DNA from: Methylocystis sp. KS32
Lineage (GTDB): Bacteria > Pseudomonadota > Alphaproteobacteria > Rhizobiales > Beijerinckiaceae
NCBI GenBank assembly: GCA_002862095.1
Contig: PHSQ01000001.1
Coordinates: 744,001-808,000 of the forward strand
Length of the DNA stretch: 64,000 nucleotides
Direction of reading: 5' to 3'
The notes beneath the pieces are model-generated. The model had not been told where the DNA came from. It saw only the letters and a list, made by a program, of their open reading frames with translations, and made no database searches. The position numbers and the translations under genes were made by a program. This document shows positions 26,555 to 36,527 of this stretch, in pieces (within the stretch, counting starts at the first letter, position 1; every line of letters starts with the position of its first letter).

Positions 26555-27775
26555 TCAGCCGCGCCGCCGCGCCAACGCCGCCCGATAAACCGCGAGCGTC
26601 TCCTCGACATGGCGAGAGAGCGTCGGAGGATGGCGCCAATAAGACTCATAGGCCGATTGGGCGAGCCGAGAGACGAGCGCGTCGTCTTTCATCCGGCGCA
26701 AGGCTTGTGCGAGAGAATCGACATCGCCGCTTTTGAACCAAAGGCCGTCGGCGCCGTCGGAGATTTCGTCCCGGGCGGCGCAAATGTCGGAGACGATCAC
26801 CGGCGTTCCCATCGCCTTGGCCTCCAGCGCCGTCAGCCCGAGTCCTTCGTACCATAAGGACGGAAACACGAGCGCTCTGGCCGCGCGCATCGCGACGCGA
26901 ACCTCGGCGGGGCTGCGCCAGCCAAGCAGCCTTGCCTTCGGATGGCTTCGACGCAATTCCTCTGCTATGGGGCCGTCGCCGATAAACACCGGTGTCGCAT
27001 CCGCCATTTCGGCGGCCTTGGCGAAGAGAGCCGCGCCTTTCTCGGCCGAGAGTCTTCCAACGAAGAGAAAATCGCCCGAAGCCGGGACGGCCTTGGGGCC
27101 GAGCGCCTCGGCTTCGACCGGATTGCAGACGCGATGGACGCCGCCGCCTTTTTTCAGATATGGCGCCAAAAGCCGTTCCTGGAGCGCGGAAATCAGGATG
27201 AAATCGGAGAAATTATTGGCAAATCCCGAGGCCTGGGCAATGGCGAGGCGCGCGTTGCGCCAAAGCTTGAAAGGATAATTGCGCGAGTCGCAATTCGTCG
27301 TCCAGCAACCGGCGGACATCGGCGCAAGATGACACAGAGCGTTGGTTCGATAATTATAGAAACCGCCATTCGGACAGAACAGAAAATACTCATGCATCGT
27401 ATAGACGGCGGGCAGGCCCGAGGCGGCGATCGGCGCGCCTATCGCGGGAGACAGAGCCTTCGCCCAGCCATGCACGTGAACGATCGTGCGATTCTTCGGC
27501 AATTTGGCGAGCAGCGCCTCCAGAGCGGCGCAGGCCTTGCGGTTCCAGGCGCCCTGCACGGCGGCGGCGGCGCGCGAAGGGTTCTCCAATATGTCGTGCT
27601 GATCGAGGCATAGGCTCTCGATTCCCGAAGCGCCGAGGCGCGAATCAACCGGGCCGCAGGCGCAGAAAAAAATGGGCGTCGCGCCCGTCGCCTTAAGACC
27701 AAGCGCGCTTTCGATCGCCACCTTCGATTGGCCGCCGCTGACATAGCCGTGATCCACGAGAATCACGACGTTCAT
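26555..27775 (-). CDS. Family 4-type glycosyltransferase
   Basis: A GT-B fold enzyme of 406 aa starting at MNVVILVDHGYVSGGQ. The acceptor-side N-terminal domain is followed by a GT4 nucleotide-sugar domain with FLFVGRLSAEKGAALFAKA, FIGDGP, LLGWRSPAEV and the EX7E-type motif SLWYEGLGLTALEAKAMGTP. A cysteine cluster (HLAPMSAGCWTTNCDSRNYP) in the N-terminal domain is unusual. It probably transfers a hexose to an envelope glycan or lipid; donor and acceptor are unknown. It converges on the ABC ATPase gene with a 10-bp gap. Confidence 0.8.
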   Translation of the reverse strand: MNVVILVDHGYVSGGQSKVAIESALGLKATGATPIFFCACGPVDSRLGASGIESLCLDQHDILENPSRAAAAVQGAWNRKACAALEALLAKLPKNRTIVHVHGWAKALSPAIGAPIAASGLPAVYTMHEYFLFCPNGGFYNYRTNALCHLAPMSAGCWTTNCDSRNYPFKLWRNARLAIAQASGFANNFSDFILISALQERLLAPYLKKGGGVHRVCNPVEAEALGPKAVPASGDFLFVGRLSAEKGAALFAKAAEMADATPVFIGDGPIAEELRRSHPKARLLGWRSPAEVRVAMRAARALVFPSLWYEGLGLTALEAKAMGTPVIVSDICAARDEISDGADGLWFKSGDVDSLAQALRRMKDDALVSRLAQSAYESYWRHPPTLSRHVEETLAVYRAALARRRG

Positions 27776-28045
27776 ATCTCGCTCCGCTGGCGGCATTGGC
27801 GCTCCGGTGAAAAAAGGGTGGTCCGTTCACCGAGCAAATTAAGCGCGACGCCTTAATTGAAGCCGAAGAAAGCAACCTGAGCGCCGGGCGAAAAAGCCGC
27901 TTGCTCGGGCAAGCCTGATTTCGTGAAAGAATTGGGAAACCATTGCGGCAAATTAAGCGGCTATTAAGCATAATCGCTCATCTTTGCTTCATTGGCGCGC
28001 CCGGAACGGAAACGCCCGGCCAGCGCGAAGCAAGGACGAGAGCAA

Positions 28046-28990
28046 ATGGCTTTTAAGATTCTCAGCGCCCGCGCGACCGCTCTGTCGGCGCTTCTCGGCG
28101 CGCTCCTCGCTCCGGCCGCGATGGCTGCGGACATGCCCTTCCTCTCGGCCCCGGCTCCCCAGCCCATGAATGAGCAGCCGCTCGAATTCGGCTCGGGCTG
28201 GTATCTGCGCGGAGACGTCGGCTATTCCAATATGTCCATGCCGGTCGTGGTCGCGGATTTTGTCAATAACCTCGGCCGCACCGGCGCGGTCTCCGGCGGG
28301 CTCGGCTTCGGCTACCAATATAACAGCTGGCTCCGGACCGATTTCACGGTGGATCGTTCGGTGTTCCAGGCCACGAGATCCGAGGGGTCGGTCTGGTGTC
28401 CCTATGGCACTGTCGTGTCTGCGGCCGGCGGGACGGGTACGATTGGGCTGCCTGAGGGTTACTTGTACAGCCCGCAAGAGACCTGCACCCCCCTCATCAA
28501 ATCCACTCTCAACCGCACATCGTTCTTGGCCAACGCCTATATCGACCTCGGCAATTGGTGGGGCTTCACTCCATATGCCGGCGCGGGCCTTGGCTTCTCC
28601 TATCTGCAATCGAGCGGAAGCGACGTCTGGTACCAAAACGGCAACGGTCAGGCTTGGGCGCCCAATCTCGGTCAGGGCGGCGTCCCGGTTGGCTGGGTCA
28701 ACGCTAACGGATCGCCTGCATTTCCTCCCTACCTGCTGCCGTTTACGCAAATTCTCCAGCAAGGCTACAACGAGAAGAAAGTCTGGAAATTCGCCTGGAA
28801 CTTCATGGCCGGCGTGAGCTACGACATCACCCAGAACCTGAAGATCGATCTGCATTACCGCCTGCTGGACGCGGGCAGCTACACGAGCTTTACGGGCTTC
28901 CCCTCCCCGCTCACTGGGGGCGCAAGCGCCGTGACCCGCGATCTCATCTCTCAGGAAGTGCGCATGGGCTTCCGCCTCGTCTCGGATTGA
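28046..28990 (+). CDS. Outer-membrane beta-barrel protein (Omp25/OmpA-barrel-like)
   Basis: A 314-aa protein with a signal peptide (LSALLGALLAPAAMA, cleavage before ADMPFLS). It has the alternating hydrophobic/aromatic pattern of a small barrel: GSGWYLRGDVGYSN, VSGGLGFGYQYNSWLRTDFT, GFTPYAGAGLGFSYLQ, FAWNFMAGVSYDIT and LKIDLHYRLLDAGSY. This resembles the Omp25/31-type porin-like family of Hyphomicrobiales. Two cysteines (VWCPYG, ETCTPL) could form a loop disulfide. A strong terminator follows. Confidence 0.78.
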   Translation: MAFKILSARATALSALLGALLAPAAMAADMPFLSAPAPQPMNEQPLEFGSGWYLRGDVGYSNMSMPVVVADFVNNLGRTGAVSGGLGFGYQYNSWLRTDFTVDRSVFQATRSEGSVWCPYGTVVSAAGGTGTIGLPEGYLYSPQETCTPLIKSTLNRTSFLANAYIDLGNWWGFTPYAGAGLGFSYLQSSGSDVWYQNGNGQAWAPNLGQGGVPVGWVNANGSPAFPPYLLPFTQILQQGYNEKKVWKFAWNFMAGVSYDITQNLKIDLHYRLLDAGSYTSFTGFPSPLTGGASAVTRDLISQEVRMGFRLVSD

Positions 28991-29013
28991 TCGAGCGGGT
29001 TCAGCCTGAAATC

Positions 29014-29049
29014 GAAATAGGGGCGCCGTGCTGGCGCCCCTATTTATTT
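29014..29049 (+). terminator. Rho-independent terminator after the outer-membrane protein gene
   Basis: AATAGGGGCGCC pairs with GGCGCCCCTATT around a short loop (GTGCT), followed by TATTT. It lies 24 bp after the stop codon. Confidence 0.85.
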
Positions 29050-29164
29050 GCGCGCCGCAGTGATAGGAACCGGGCCGATTAGGTCAACGCTCGGCGCCGC
29101 GCTTTCAAGATCGAAACCCATTTCGCTCCCTCGCCGGCTCCGCTCCAATCGCGGATATTCCCTT

Positions 29165-30166
29165 ATGACTGAAACAATCGACGTGCTCGGCATCGGCAAC
29201 GCCATCGTGGACGTTCTCTCGCCCGCTCAGGACGACGCGCTGCCGCGGGCGGGATTGCGCAAAGGAGCGATGCAGCTCATCGACGAGACCAGAGCCGACG
29301 AGCTCTACGCCGCGATGGGTTCGACCACGGTCGCCTCTGGGGGGTCCGCCGCCAATACGATGGCGGGGCTCGCCAGCCTGGGGGCCCGCGCCGCCTTCGT
29401 CGGCAAGGTGAAAAACGACGACGCCGGCCGCGAATTCGCCCACGATATCCGCAAGGCGGGGGTGAGCTTCGACACGCCCTTCGCGACGGACGGCGCGGCG
29501 ACGGCGCGCTGCCTGATTTTCGTTACGCCCGACGGGCAAAGGACCATGAACACTTTTCTTGGCGCCTGTCAGGCGCTCGGACCGGGGGATATCGACGAGA
29601 AACTCGCGGCGAGCGCCAAGGTTCTCTATATGGAGGGCTATCTCTGGGATCCGCCCGGCGCCAAGGCGGCTTTCCTGAAGGCGGCCAAGATCAGCCGCGC
29701 GCATGGTCGCAAGGTGGCGCTAAGTCTCTCGGACGCTTTTTGCGTAGACCGCTACCGCGACGAATTTCTGGGTCTCGTTCGCGATCGCGTGGTGGACATC
29801 ATCTTCGCCAATGAAAGCGAATTGCATTCGCTCTACCAGACCGCCGATTTCGATACGGCGCTGAAAGCCTTGCGGGGCGAGAATGAACTGCTCGGCATCG
29901 TGACCCGTTCCGCGCAGGGCGTCGTCGTCGCTCAGGGCGGCGGCGTCGTTTCGGCTCCGGCCTTCCCCGTCGAGGAGGTGGTGGACACCACCGGAGCGGG
30001 CGATCTGTTCGCCGCCGGTTTCCTGGCAGGCTACACGCAGGGCATGTCTCATGCGCGAAGCGCCGCCCTGGGCGCGCTCGCGGCGGCCGAAATCATCTCG
30101 CATTTCGGCGCGAGGCCATTGAAGGATTTGGCGCAGCTCGCGCGAGACAACGGGCTGCTCAATTAA
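29165..30166 (+). CDS. PfkB-family kinase, adenosine-kinase type
   Basis: A 333-aa ribokinase-fold enzyme. I chose the ATG at 29165 (MTETIDVLGIGNAIVDVLSP); the upstream open codons do not look coding. Family motifs are the N-terminal GNAIVD, GGSAANTMAGLASLGARAAF, GKVKNDDAG, and the catalytic DTTGAGDLFAAGFLAG with its base aspartate near the C-terminus. Alphaproteobacterial members of this subgroup are commonly annotated adenosine kinase (adenosine to AMP); sugar specificity cannot be excluded. Confidence 0.88.
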   Translation: MTETIDVLGIGNAIVDVLSPAQDDALPRAGLRKGAMQLIDETRADELYAAMGSTTVASGGSAANTMAGLASLGARAAFVGKVKNDDAGREFAHDIRKAGVSFDTPFATDGAATARCLIFVTPDGQRTMNTFLGACQALGPGDIDEKLAASAKVLYMEGYLWDPPGAKAAFLKAAKISRAHGRKVALSLSDAFCVDRYRDEFLGLVRDRVVDIIFANESELHSLYQTADFDTALKALRGENELLGIVTRSAQGVVVAQGGGVVSAPAFPVEEVVDTTGAGDLFAAGFLAGYTQGMSHARSAALGALAAAEIISHFGARPLKDLAQLARDNGLLN

Positions 30167-30222
30167 ACCCGCCCCCGTTGGGTGGCGTCGAGACTTTCCG
30201 AATCACTTGAAGGAGAAACCAA

Positions 30223-30681
30223 ATGAAAGCCAAATTTGGCGCACGCGCTTTTGCGACCGCGATTTTCGCCGCCGTGGCCGGCGCAGGGACGCTCGGCCCT
30301 CTACAGGCTGCCGCGCTCGACGAAAGCAAGGCCGTTATCACCGCCAGCGGATTGAAGATCATCGACACGAAGGAGGGAAGCGGCCCTTCGCCAAAGCCCG
30401 GACAGCTTTGCAAAATGCATTACACCGGCTGGCTTTATGTAAACGGCGCCAAGGGCAAAAAATTCGACAGCTCGGTCGATCGCGGCCAGCCCTTCACCTT
30501 CACGCTGGGACGGGGACAGGTGATCGCGGGTTGGGACGAGGGGGTTGAGTCCATGAAGGTCGGCGGCAAGCGCACGCTGATCATTCCGCCCGATCTCGGC
30601 TATGGCGCGCGAGGCGCCGGCGGCGTCATCCCGCCAAACGCCACGCTGATTTTCGACGTCGAATTGCTCGACGTCCAATAA
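30223..30681 (+). CDS. Periplasmic FKBP-type peptidyl-prolyl cis-trans isomerase
   Basis: A 152-aa protein with a signal peptide (ARAFATAIFAAVAGAGTLG, cleavage near LQAAA) and one complete FKBP domain: CKMHYTGWLY, GKKFDSSVDRGQPFTFTLG, QVIAGWDEGVESMKVGGKR, IIPPDLGYGARG and VIPPNATLIFDVELL. The aromatic pocket residues (Tyr, Phe, Trp) are present. It should assist protein folding in the periplasm. AAGGAGA lies just before the ATG. The gene ends 8 bp before a palindromic repeat. Confidence 0.93.
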   Translation: MKAKFGARAFATAIFAAVAGAGTLGPLQAAALDESKAVITASGLKIIDTKEGSGPSPKPGQLCKMHYTGWLYVNGAKGKKFDSSVDRGQPFTFTLGRGQVIAGWDEGVESMKVGGKRTLIIPPDLGYGARGAGGVIPPNATLIFDVELLDVQ

Positions 30682-30689
30682 GCGCAGAG

Positions 30690-30855
30690 GCTAGTTCTAC
30701 TGCGTCATGAACGAATTTGTCGGCGGTTTCGTCATTGCGAGCCGAAGGCGTGGCAATCCAGGGGGCTGGCGCGGCTTAAGGATTGCTTCGGCTCGCGCTC
30801 GCAATGACGGGCGCTGGTCCGGCCCCAGGCCGCTTCGTGACGCAGTAGAACTAGC
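30690..30855. repeat. Nested palindromic element between FKBP and ubiB
   Basis: An outer perfect 18-bp inverted repeat (GCTAGTTCTACTGCGTCA at 30690-30707 and its complement at 30838-30855) encloses an inner one (CGTCATTGCGAG at 30730-30741 pairing with 30798-30809, extended by GCCGAAG/CTTCGGC). The inner core resembles the CATTGCGAGC...AATCC interspersed repeat seen in many alphaproteobacteria. The right arm contains the ubiB stop codon (30851-30853), so the element defines the end of that gene. Confidence 0.8.
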
Positions 30856-32413
30856 GCTTGAACAACCAGATCGCCGCGAGAAGGATCACGGCGATCCCAA
30901 CCAAAAAGCCCCGATCCGAGGCGCGCCGCTCGCGCGCGAGGGCTTCCAACGACTTCGCGGATAGATCGACGCCCCGCGTCGCCTGGCTGGAAAGATGGGC
31001 GAGCGCCGTCTCGGCGTCGCTTAATACCTTGGGCAAATGGGTCGCTAGCTTGGCGACCTCCGCCATGCTTCGTCCCGCGTCTTCGATCTTGGCCCTCGGC
31101 CCCAGATTGCTCTCGATCCAATCCCGCACCACGGGATCGGAAGTCTTCCAGATGTTGAGCTTGGGATCGAGAGTGCGGGCGACTCCCTCCGCCACCACCA
31201 TCGTCTTTTGCAGCAACACCAACTCGGTGCGCGTGCGCATGTCGAACAGGGCCGTCACCTCGAACAGCAAAGTGAGCAGGCGCGCCATCGAAATGTCGGA
31301 GGCGTTGACCGTGTGCAGCGGTTCCCCGATGGCGCGCAGCGCCTGCGAGAACTCTTCGACCGAATGGATCGGCGGCACATAGCCCGCCTCGAAATGGACC
31401 TCGGCGACGCGGCGGTAATCGCGGGTGATGAAACCATAGAGAATTTCGGCGAGGAAACGGCGTTCCTTGAGGCCAAGCCGGCCCATGATGCCGAAGTCGA
31501 TGGCGACGATCCGCCCCTGATTGTCGACGAACAGATTGCCCTGATGCATGTCGGCATGGAAAAATCCGTCCCGCATGGCGTGCCGCAGAAAAGATTGCAG
31601 CACGGTGCGGCCGAGTTCTTTCAGGTCGTGGCCCTCCGCCGCGACGCGGGCGAGGTCGGACAAAGGGGCGCCTTCGATCCATTCCAGCGTCAGCACGTCC
31701 TTGGCGGTGCGATCCCAATCGACATGGGGCGCGTGGAAATCGGGATCGTTCTCGACATTCTCGCGAAACTCCGAGGCAGCCGCCGCCTCGAGGCGAAAGT
31801 CGGTTTCGAGTTTCACCGTTCGGGCGAGCGTGTCGACGACCTCGATCGCGCGCAGCCGGCGGCCCTCGGACGAAAACCGTTCGGCGAGCCTGGCGACGAC
31901 ATACATATCGTCAAGGTCGCGGGCGAAATGCGCCTCGACGCCAGGACGCAAAACCTTGACAGCCACCTTGCGTTCGCCATCGCTATAGCGCGCCGTCGCG
32001 ACATGAACCTGCGCCACCGAAGCGGCGGCGACGGGCTCGCCGAAGGCGACGAAAAGCTCGTCGATCGGCTTTCCCAGCGCTTTCTCGACGATTTTGACCG
32101 CCGCCTCCCGGCCAAAAGGCTCCATGCGGTCTTGCAAGGCGGTAAGCGCATTAGCGATTTCGCCGCCGACGACATCTGGCCGCGTCGCTAGGAACTGACC
32201 GAGCTTGACATAGGAGGGGCCGATCTGCGCGAAAGCCCGCACCAGAGCCCTGGCCCCGCCGCCCGCGTCCTTGCGGGCGACGAGATTGGCGAGCCGCACC
32301 GGCAGGCCGGCGGGCGGGGGCAGCAAGGCGGGATCAAGCCCGGCGAAAACGCCCTCGCGCGCCAGGATATAGGCCGCGCGCGCCAATCGCAGAAGATGCC
32401 CAAGGCCGAACAT
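30851..32413 (-). CDS. ubiB: UbiB, ABC1/ADCK-type kinase-like protein of ubiquinone biosynthesis
   Basis: From the ATG at 32413 (MFGLGHLLRLARAAYI) this is a 520-aa protein; the frame extends nine codons to a TTG. The hallmark KxGQ motif is in YVKLGQFLATRPDVVG, followed by AAASVAQVHVA, VAVKVLRPGVEAHFARDL, the catalytic-loop region GFFHADMHQGNLFVD and IDFGIMGRLG. One or two C-terminal membrane helices follow (LVGIAVILLAAIWLF). UbiB is needed for coenzyme Q synthesis, probably as an ATPase at the membrane. It lies downstream of ubiE on the same strand. Confidence 0.93.
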   Translation of the reverse strand: MFGLGHLLRLARAAYILAREGVFAGLDPALLPPPAGLPVRLANLVARKDAGGGARALVRAFAQIGPSYVKLGQFLATRPDVVGGEIANALTALQDRMEPFGREAAVKIVEKALGKPIDELFVAFGEPVAAASVAQVHVATARYSDGERKVAVKVLRPGVEAHFARDLDDMYVVARLAERFSSEGRRLRAIEVVDTLARTVKLETDFRLEAAAASEFRENVENDPDFHAPHVDWDRTAKDVLTLEWIEGAPLSDLARVAAEGHDLKELGRTVLQSFLRHAMRDGFFHADMHQGNLFVDNQGRIVAIDFGIMGRLGLKERRFLAEILYGFITRDYRRVAEVHFEAGYVPPIHSVEEFSQALRAIGEPLHTVNASDISMARLLTLLFEVTALFDMRTRTELVLLQKTMVVAEGVARTLDPKLNIWKTSDPVVRDWIESNLGPRAKIEDAGRSMAEVAKLATHLPKVLSDAETALAHLSSQATRGVDLSAKSLEALARERRASDRGFLVGIAVILLAAIWLFKR

Positions 32414-32517
32414 CACGAGGAACCGCCGTTTCTGTCTCAATTATTTCGACGCGCCAGAGCGCCGCGTCTTCGGAATATTCGAATTGCGGCGAACTCCGCC
32501 CATCAAGCTGGTTGTCG

Positions 32518-33288
32518 TTATGGCTTCCAGCCCGAGTGGATCGCCACGACGCCGCCCGTGAGGCGCTCGTAGCCGGTGCGGCGGAAGCCGGCCTTGCGGA
32601 TCATCCCCTCGAAGTCGTCGGCGCGGGGAAATTTCTGGATGGACTCGACCAGATAGCGATAGGGTTCGGCGTCGCCGGCCACGAGCTTGCCGACGGCGGG
32701 AATGACATTGAAGGAATAGGCCTCGTAAATTTTGTCCAGGCCGGGCACGGCGACCTGCGAGAACTCGAGGCAGAGGAAGCGCCCGCCGGGCTTGAGCACG
32801 CGGAACGCCTCGCCGAGCGCGACCGGAATTCGAGGCACGTTGCGGATGCCGAAGGCGATCGTGTAGGCGTCGAAATGATTGTCGGGGAAGGGCAGAGCTT
32901 CGGCATTGGCCTGGATGAATTCGACCTGAGCGTCGAGCCCGCGCTCGCGCGCCCGGTCTCGCCCCACTTCCAGCATGTCGCCATTGATGTCCAGCACGAC
33001 GATCTTGGCGTCGCTCCCGGCCTTTTTCGCGATGCGGAAGGCGATGTCGCCGGTTCCGCCCGCGACATCGAGATGACGGAAGCCGGGGTGGTTTCTGGTG
33101 TTCACCTTGCCGGCGAAGACGTCCTTCCAGAGTCGGTGCAGACCGCCGGACATCAGATCGTTCATGATATCGTAGCGGCGCGCGACCTTGTGGAAGACAT
33201 TGTCGACCAGCCCCTGCTTTTCTGAGAGCGGAACCTCGGAGAAGCCGAAATGCGTGGAGGCGTCCTGGTCGGAATGGGGATTTGTCAT
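32518..33288 (-). CDS. ubiE: UbiE, ubiquinone/menaquinone biosynthesis C-methyltransferase
   Basis: A 256-aa SAM-dependent methyltransferase. Family signatures are [18 protein letters not shown], the SAM-binding [33 protein letters not shown] and [20 protein letters not shown]. It methylates the demethylquinone ring in coenzyme Q synthesis (C-5). It is followed by ubiB in the same direction with a gap of about 105 bp and is preceded by a 453-bp spacer carrying dispersed repeat copy 3. Confidence 0.95.
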   Translation of the reverse strand: MTNPHSDQDASTHFGFSEVPLSEKQGLVDNVFHKVARRYDIMNDLMSGGLHRLWKDVFAGKVNTRNHPGFRHLDVAGGTGDIAFRIAKKAGSDAKIVVLDINGDMLEVGRDRARERGLDAQVEFIQANAEALPFPDNHFDAYTIAFGIRNVPRIPVALGEAFRVLKPGGRFLCLEFSQVAVPGLDKIYEAYSFNVIPAVGKLVAGDAEPYRYLVESIQKFPRADDFEGMIRKAGFRRTGYERLTGGVVAIHSGWKP

Positions 33289-33575
33289 CGCGGACCCGGG
33301 TTAGAGAAAAACTGGGCAGGGTATAGCCGCTACACGCGGCCGTGGCTATATGGGGACGAGTCGATTGAGACAGCGCGATCGATTGGCGAGGATGCGTTCG
33401 CATGGCCTAACTTGTTTGTGGCAGAGTTCCTTTCGGTCAGTCTCCGCCACGGCTTGGAAGCCGGGTTAACCGGGCTTTAGGCCAGTTTTGGGTTGACGGC
33501 GCGGCGTGTTTCCCTGGGCTCTCCGATTCGGGCGGGGAACGGAACCATGGCTGCTTCCTCTCCAAAGCAAGCAGC

Positions 33576-33690
33576 CTAGCGCTTTCCGACCAGACGGAAT
33601 CGTCTGGTCGATCAAGAAATCGCTCCAGATTCAAAAAGCTGGAGCAAAATCCAATCGAAAAAGTCTAATAACTTTTTCGGATTTTGCGCT
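33576..33690. repeat. Dispersed three-hairpin repeat, copy 3
   Basis: Same architecture as the copies at 17262 and 23192, with a few changes: ATCAAGAAATCG instead of ATAAGAAATCG, CCAATCG instead of CTAATCG, and the end TTTTGCGCTGA instead of TTTTGCTCTAG. It sits between mutM and ubiE. The remainder of that spacer (33289-33575 and 33691-33741) shows no gene. Confidence 0.85.
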
Positions 33691-33741
33691 GACGCCAACC
33701 TTAACCTTCCCCATCTCGTCGCCAATACATCTGCTCCACGC

Positions 33742-34614
33742 CTACTTCTGACACACCGGACAATAAAACGTCGAGCGTCCGTTCTGCATCTTGCGCGCGA
33801 CGACTCCCTTGCAGTCTTTGGTTGGACACGGCTCGCCCTCGCGGTCGTAGACGCGGAAATTATGCTGAAAATATCCCAGCGACCCGTCGGTCTGGCGATG
33901 GTCGCGCAGCGACGAACCACCGGCTTCTATCGCCTCCCGCAAAACGTCCTTGATCGCCCGCGCCAGCCGCTCCAGCGTCGGCATGGGCTTGCCCGAGACG
34001 TCGACGACGCTCCCCGCCGCGCGAAAGGGCGAGAGTCCGGCGCGGTGCAGCGCCTCGCAGACATATATATTGCCGAGCCCCGCGATGTTTCCTTGGTCGA
34101 GCAGCGCGGCCTTGAGCGAGGTCTTGCGGCCATGAAGTTCGTCCGCGAGCTTTTGCGCGTTCATCTCGTTGCCGAGCGGCTCGATCCCGAGCCCTTCGAA
34201 CAGCGGATGCTTTTCGATCTCGTTCGAGTGCAGCAGCAACATGCAGCCAAATCGGCGCGGATCGTTATAGGTGACGCTCGCGCCATTATCGAAATGAAAC
34301 ACGACATGGTCGTGTGCAGGATTCTGGCCCTTCGCAATATGGGTGTTGGCGAGCGACGCGCCCTTGTCGATGCGGAACGATCCGCTCATGCCGAGGTGCA
34401 TGACGAGCGCTTCGCCGTCGTCGAGTTCGGCGATGAGATATTTGGCGCGCCGCCGCAGCTTCAGCACGCGGCGCCCGATGAGGCGCTTGGCGAAGTCTTG
34501 TGGAAAGGGTAGGCGCAAATCGGCCCGTCGCTGATCGACGCGCGTGAATGTCGCTCCCTCGAACACGGGAGCGAGCCCGCGCCGCACGGTTTCGACCTCG
34601 GGCAATTCCGGCAT
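33742..34614 (-). CDS. mutM: Formamidopyrimidine-DNA glycosylase MutM (Fpg)
   Basis: A 290-aa base-excision repair enzyme that removes 8-oxoguanine. The N-terminal [14 protein letters not shown] has the catalytic Pro and Glu. [20 protein letters not shown] (helix-two-turn-helix) and the C-terminal zinc finger (CPTKDC ... FYCPVCQK, four cysteines) are intact. It starts 2 bp after the stop of the ABC-F gene, so they form one transcript. Confidence 0.95.
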   Translation of the reverse strand: MPELPEVETVRRGLAPVFEGATFTRVDQRRADLRLPFPQDFAKRLIGRRVLKLRRRAKYLIAELDDGEALVMHLGMSGSFRIDKGASLANTHIAKGQNPAHDHVVFHFDNGASVTYNDPRRFGCMLLLHSNEIEKHPLFEGLGIEPLGNEMNAQKLADELHGRKTSLKAALLDQGNIAGLGNIYVCEALHRAGLSPFRAAGSVVDVSGKPMPTLERLARAIKDVLREAIEAGGSSLRDHRQTDGSLGYFQHNFRVYDREGEPCPTKDCKGVVARKMQNGRSTFYCPVCQK

Positions 34615-34616
34615 CC

Positions 34617-36428
34617 TCAGCCTTCTATTTCTTCACGCTTGATCTCGAGTTCGAGCCATTCCTCCTCGGCGCGGGCGAGCTCCGCCTCGGTTTCGCCGAG
34701 CACGACGCCCGCGCGGGAGAATTTGGCGGGATCGCGCGCGTAAAGTTCGGGGTCGTCGAGCAGTTGCTTCAATTTCCCGATCTTGCCACGTATCTCGTCC
34801 ATGCGGCCGGGCAAGGTGGCGAGCCGATGTTGCTCCTTGAACGAGAGCTTCGCCTTCCCCGCAGGTTTTTCCCGCGGCGCCGGCTTTTCCTTCGGCTGCG
34901 CCCGCGGCGCCTGCACGTTCGTTCGCGCTTCGACGCCCGCGCCGCGTTGGGCTGTCATGTCCGAGTAGCCGCCCGCATATTCGAGCCACAGGCCGTCGCC
35001 TTCGCTCATCAAAACGGATGTGGCGACGCGGTCGAGAAAATCGCGATCATGGCTCACGACGATCAAGGTTCCGGGATAATCGGCGAGCATTTCCTCCAGG
35101 AGGTCGAGCGTTTCGAGATCGAGGTCGTTGGTCGGCTCGTCCAGCACGAGGACATTCGACGGCTGCGCCAGGGCGCGCGCGAGCATCAGGCGTCCGCGCT
35201 CGCCCCCAGAGAGCTTGGCGACGGGCGTGCGCGCCTGTTCCGGCTTGAACAGAAAGTCCTTCATATAGCCGACGATATGGCGTCGCTCGCCATTGATCTC
35301 GACATAATCCGAGCCGCCGCCAGTGAGGGCGTCCTGCAAGGTTCTCGCGGGATCGAGACTGGCGCGGCTCTGCTCCAGCGTCGCCATCGCGAGATTTGCG
35401 CCGAGTTTGATCTTGCCGCTGTCCGGCGGAAGGACGCCGGTGAGAAGATTGACCATCGTCGTCTTGCCGGCCCCGTTCGCGCCGACGATTCCGAGCCGGT
35501 CGCCGCGCAGCACGCGGGTGGAGAAATTATCCACGATGACGCGGTCGCTGAATGATTTACTGATTCTGACCGCTTCGATGACCAGCTTGCCGGAAAGCTG
35601 CGCCTCGCTCGCCTCCAGCTTGACTTCTGAGGTGGGCATGATGCGCTGGCGCCGCTCCGCGCGCAGACCTTGGAGAGAGGCGAGTCTTTTGACATTGCGT
35701 TTGCGCCGCCCGGAAACGCCGTGGCGCAGCCAGTGCTCCTCCGCGACGATCTTGCGGTCCGCCTTGTGCTGCTGGCGCTCTTCTTCCTCGAGTTCCCGGT
35801 CGCGCCAGGCCTCGAAATCCTTGAAACCGCTGTCGAGATGGCGCGTGCGGCCCCGATCGAGCCAGATCGTCTCGCGGGTGAGATCCTGCAAAAAGCGGCG
35901 GTCGTGACTGATGAGCACGAGCGCGGACCGCAAGCCCGAGAGCTTTTCCTCGAGCCAGAGAATGGTTGGTAGGTCGAGATGGTTCGTCGGCTCGTCGAGC
36001 AGGAGAATGTCGGGCTGGGGCGCAAGGACGCGCACGAGAGCGGCGCGGCGCGCCTCTCCACCGGAGAGCCGCGAGGGATCCTCCCCGCCGGTCAACCCAA
36101 GCCCCTCCAAGAGCATTCGGGCGAAATAGGGATCGTCGAGCGGCCCCAACCCCGCCTCGACGAACTCCATCACTTTATTAAAGCCTGAGAAATCAGGCTC
36201 TTGCGCTAGATAGCGCAGAGAGGCTCCCGGCTGAAGAAAGCGCTCGCCGCCGTCCGGCTCGATCTCGCCGGCCGCGATCTTGAGCAGCGTCGACTTGCCC
36301 GAGCCGTTTCGTCCGACGAGGCAAAGCCTCGCGCCGGGCGTCACTGAAAAATCGGCGCCGTCGAGCAAGGGTTTGCCGCCCAGCGTCAGCGTGACGCCGG
36401 CCAGGGCGAGGAGGGGAGGAGCAGCCAT
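34617..36428 (-). CDS. ABC-F ATPase, Uup-like
   Basis: A 603-aa soluble protein with two ABC domains. I chose the ATG at 36428 ([18 protein letters not shown]). Domain 1 has [26 protein letters not shown] and [12 protein letters not shown]; domain 2 has [27 protein letters not shown] and [13 protein letters not shown] linker helix rich in Glu/Arg/Gln joins them, and a C-terminal coiled-coil tail (about 520-603) is the Uup-type DNA/RNA-binding extension. ABC-F proteins act on ribosomes; Uup is linked to translation and to precise excision of transposons. Confidence 0.88.
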   Translation of the reverse strand: MAAPPLLALAGVTLTLGGKPLLDGADFSVTPGARLCLVGRNGSGKSTLLKIAAGEIEPDGGERFLQPGASLRYLAQEPDFSGFNKVMEFVEAGLGPLDDPYFARMLLEGLGLTGGEDPSRLSGGEARRAALVRVLAPQPDILLLDEPTNHLDLPTILWLEEKLSGLRSALVLISHDRRFLQDLTRETIWLDRGRTRHLDSGFKDFEAWRDRELEEEERQQHKADRKIVAEEHWLRHGVSGRRKRNVKRLASLQGLRAERRQRIMPTSEVKLEASEAQLSGKLVIEAVRISKSFSDRVIVDNFSTRVLRGDRLGIVGANGAGKTTMVNLLTGVLPPDSGKIKLGANLAMATLEQSRASLDPARTLQDALTGGGSDYVEINGERRHIVGYMKDFLFKPEQARTPVAKLSGGERGRLMLARALAQPSNVLVLDEPTNDLDLETLDLLEEMLADYPGTLIVVSHDRDFLDRVATSVLMSEGDGLWLEYAGGYSDMTAQRGAGVEARTNVQAPRAQPKEKPAPREKPAGKAKLSFKEQHRLATLPGRMDEIRGKIGKLKQLLDDPELYARDPAKFSRAGVVLGETEAELARAEEEWLELEIKREEIEG

Positions 36429-36527
36429 GAGTTCTCGTGCGAGACAAAAGTTTCCGCGCCTGCTTTCCCATGGTTTGGCGCCGGTTGTCGACCCGCCCCT
36501 ATTTGCGTCAAGGAAACAGGGTGGGGA

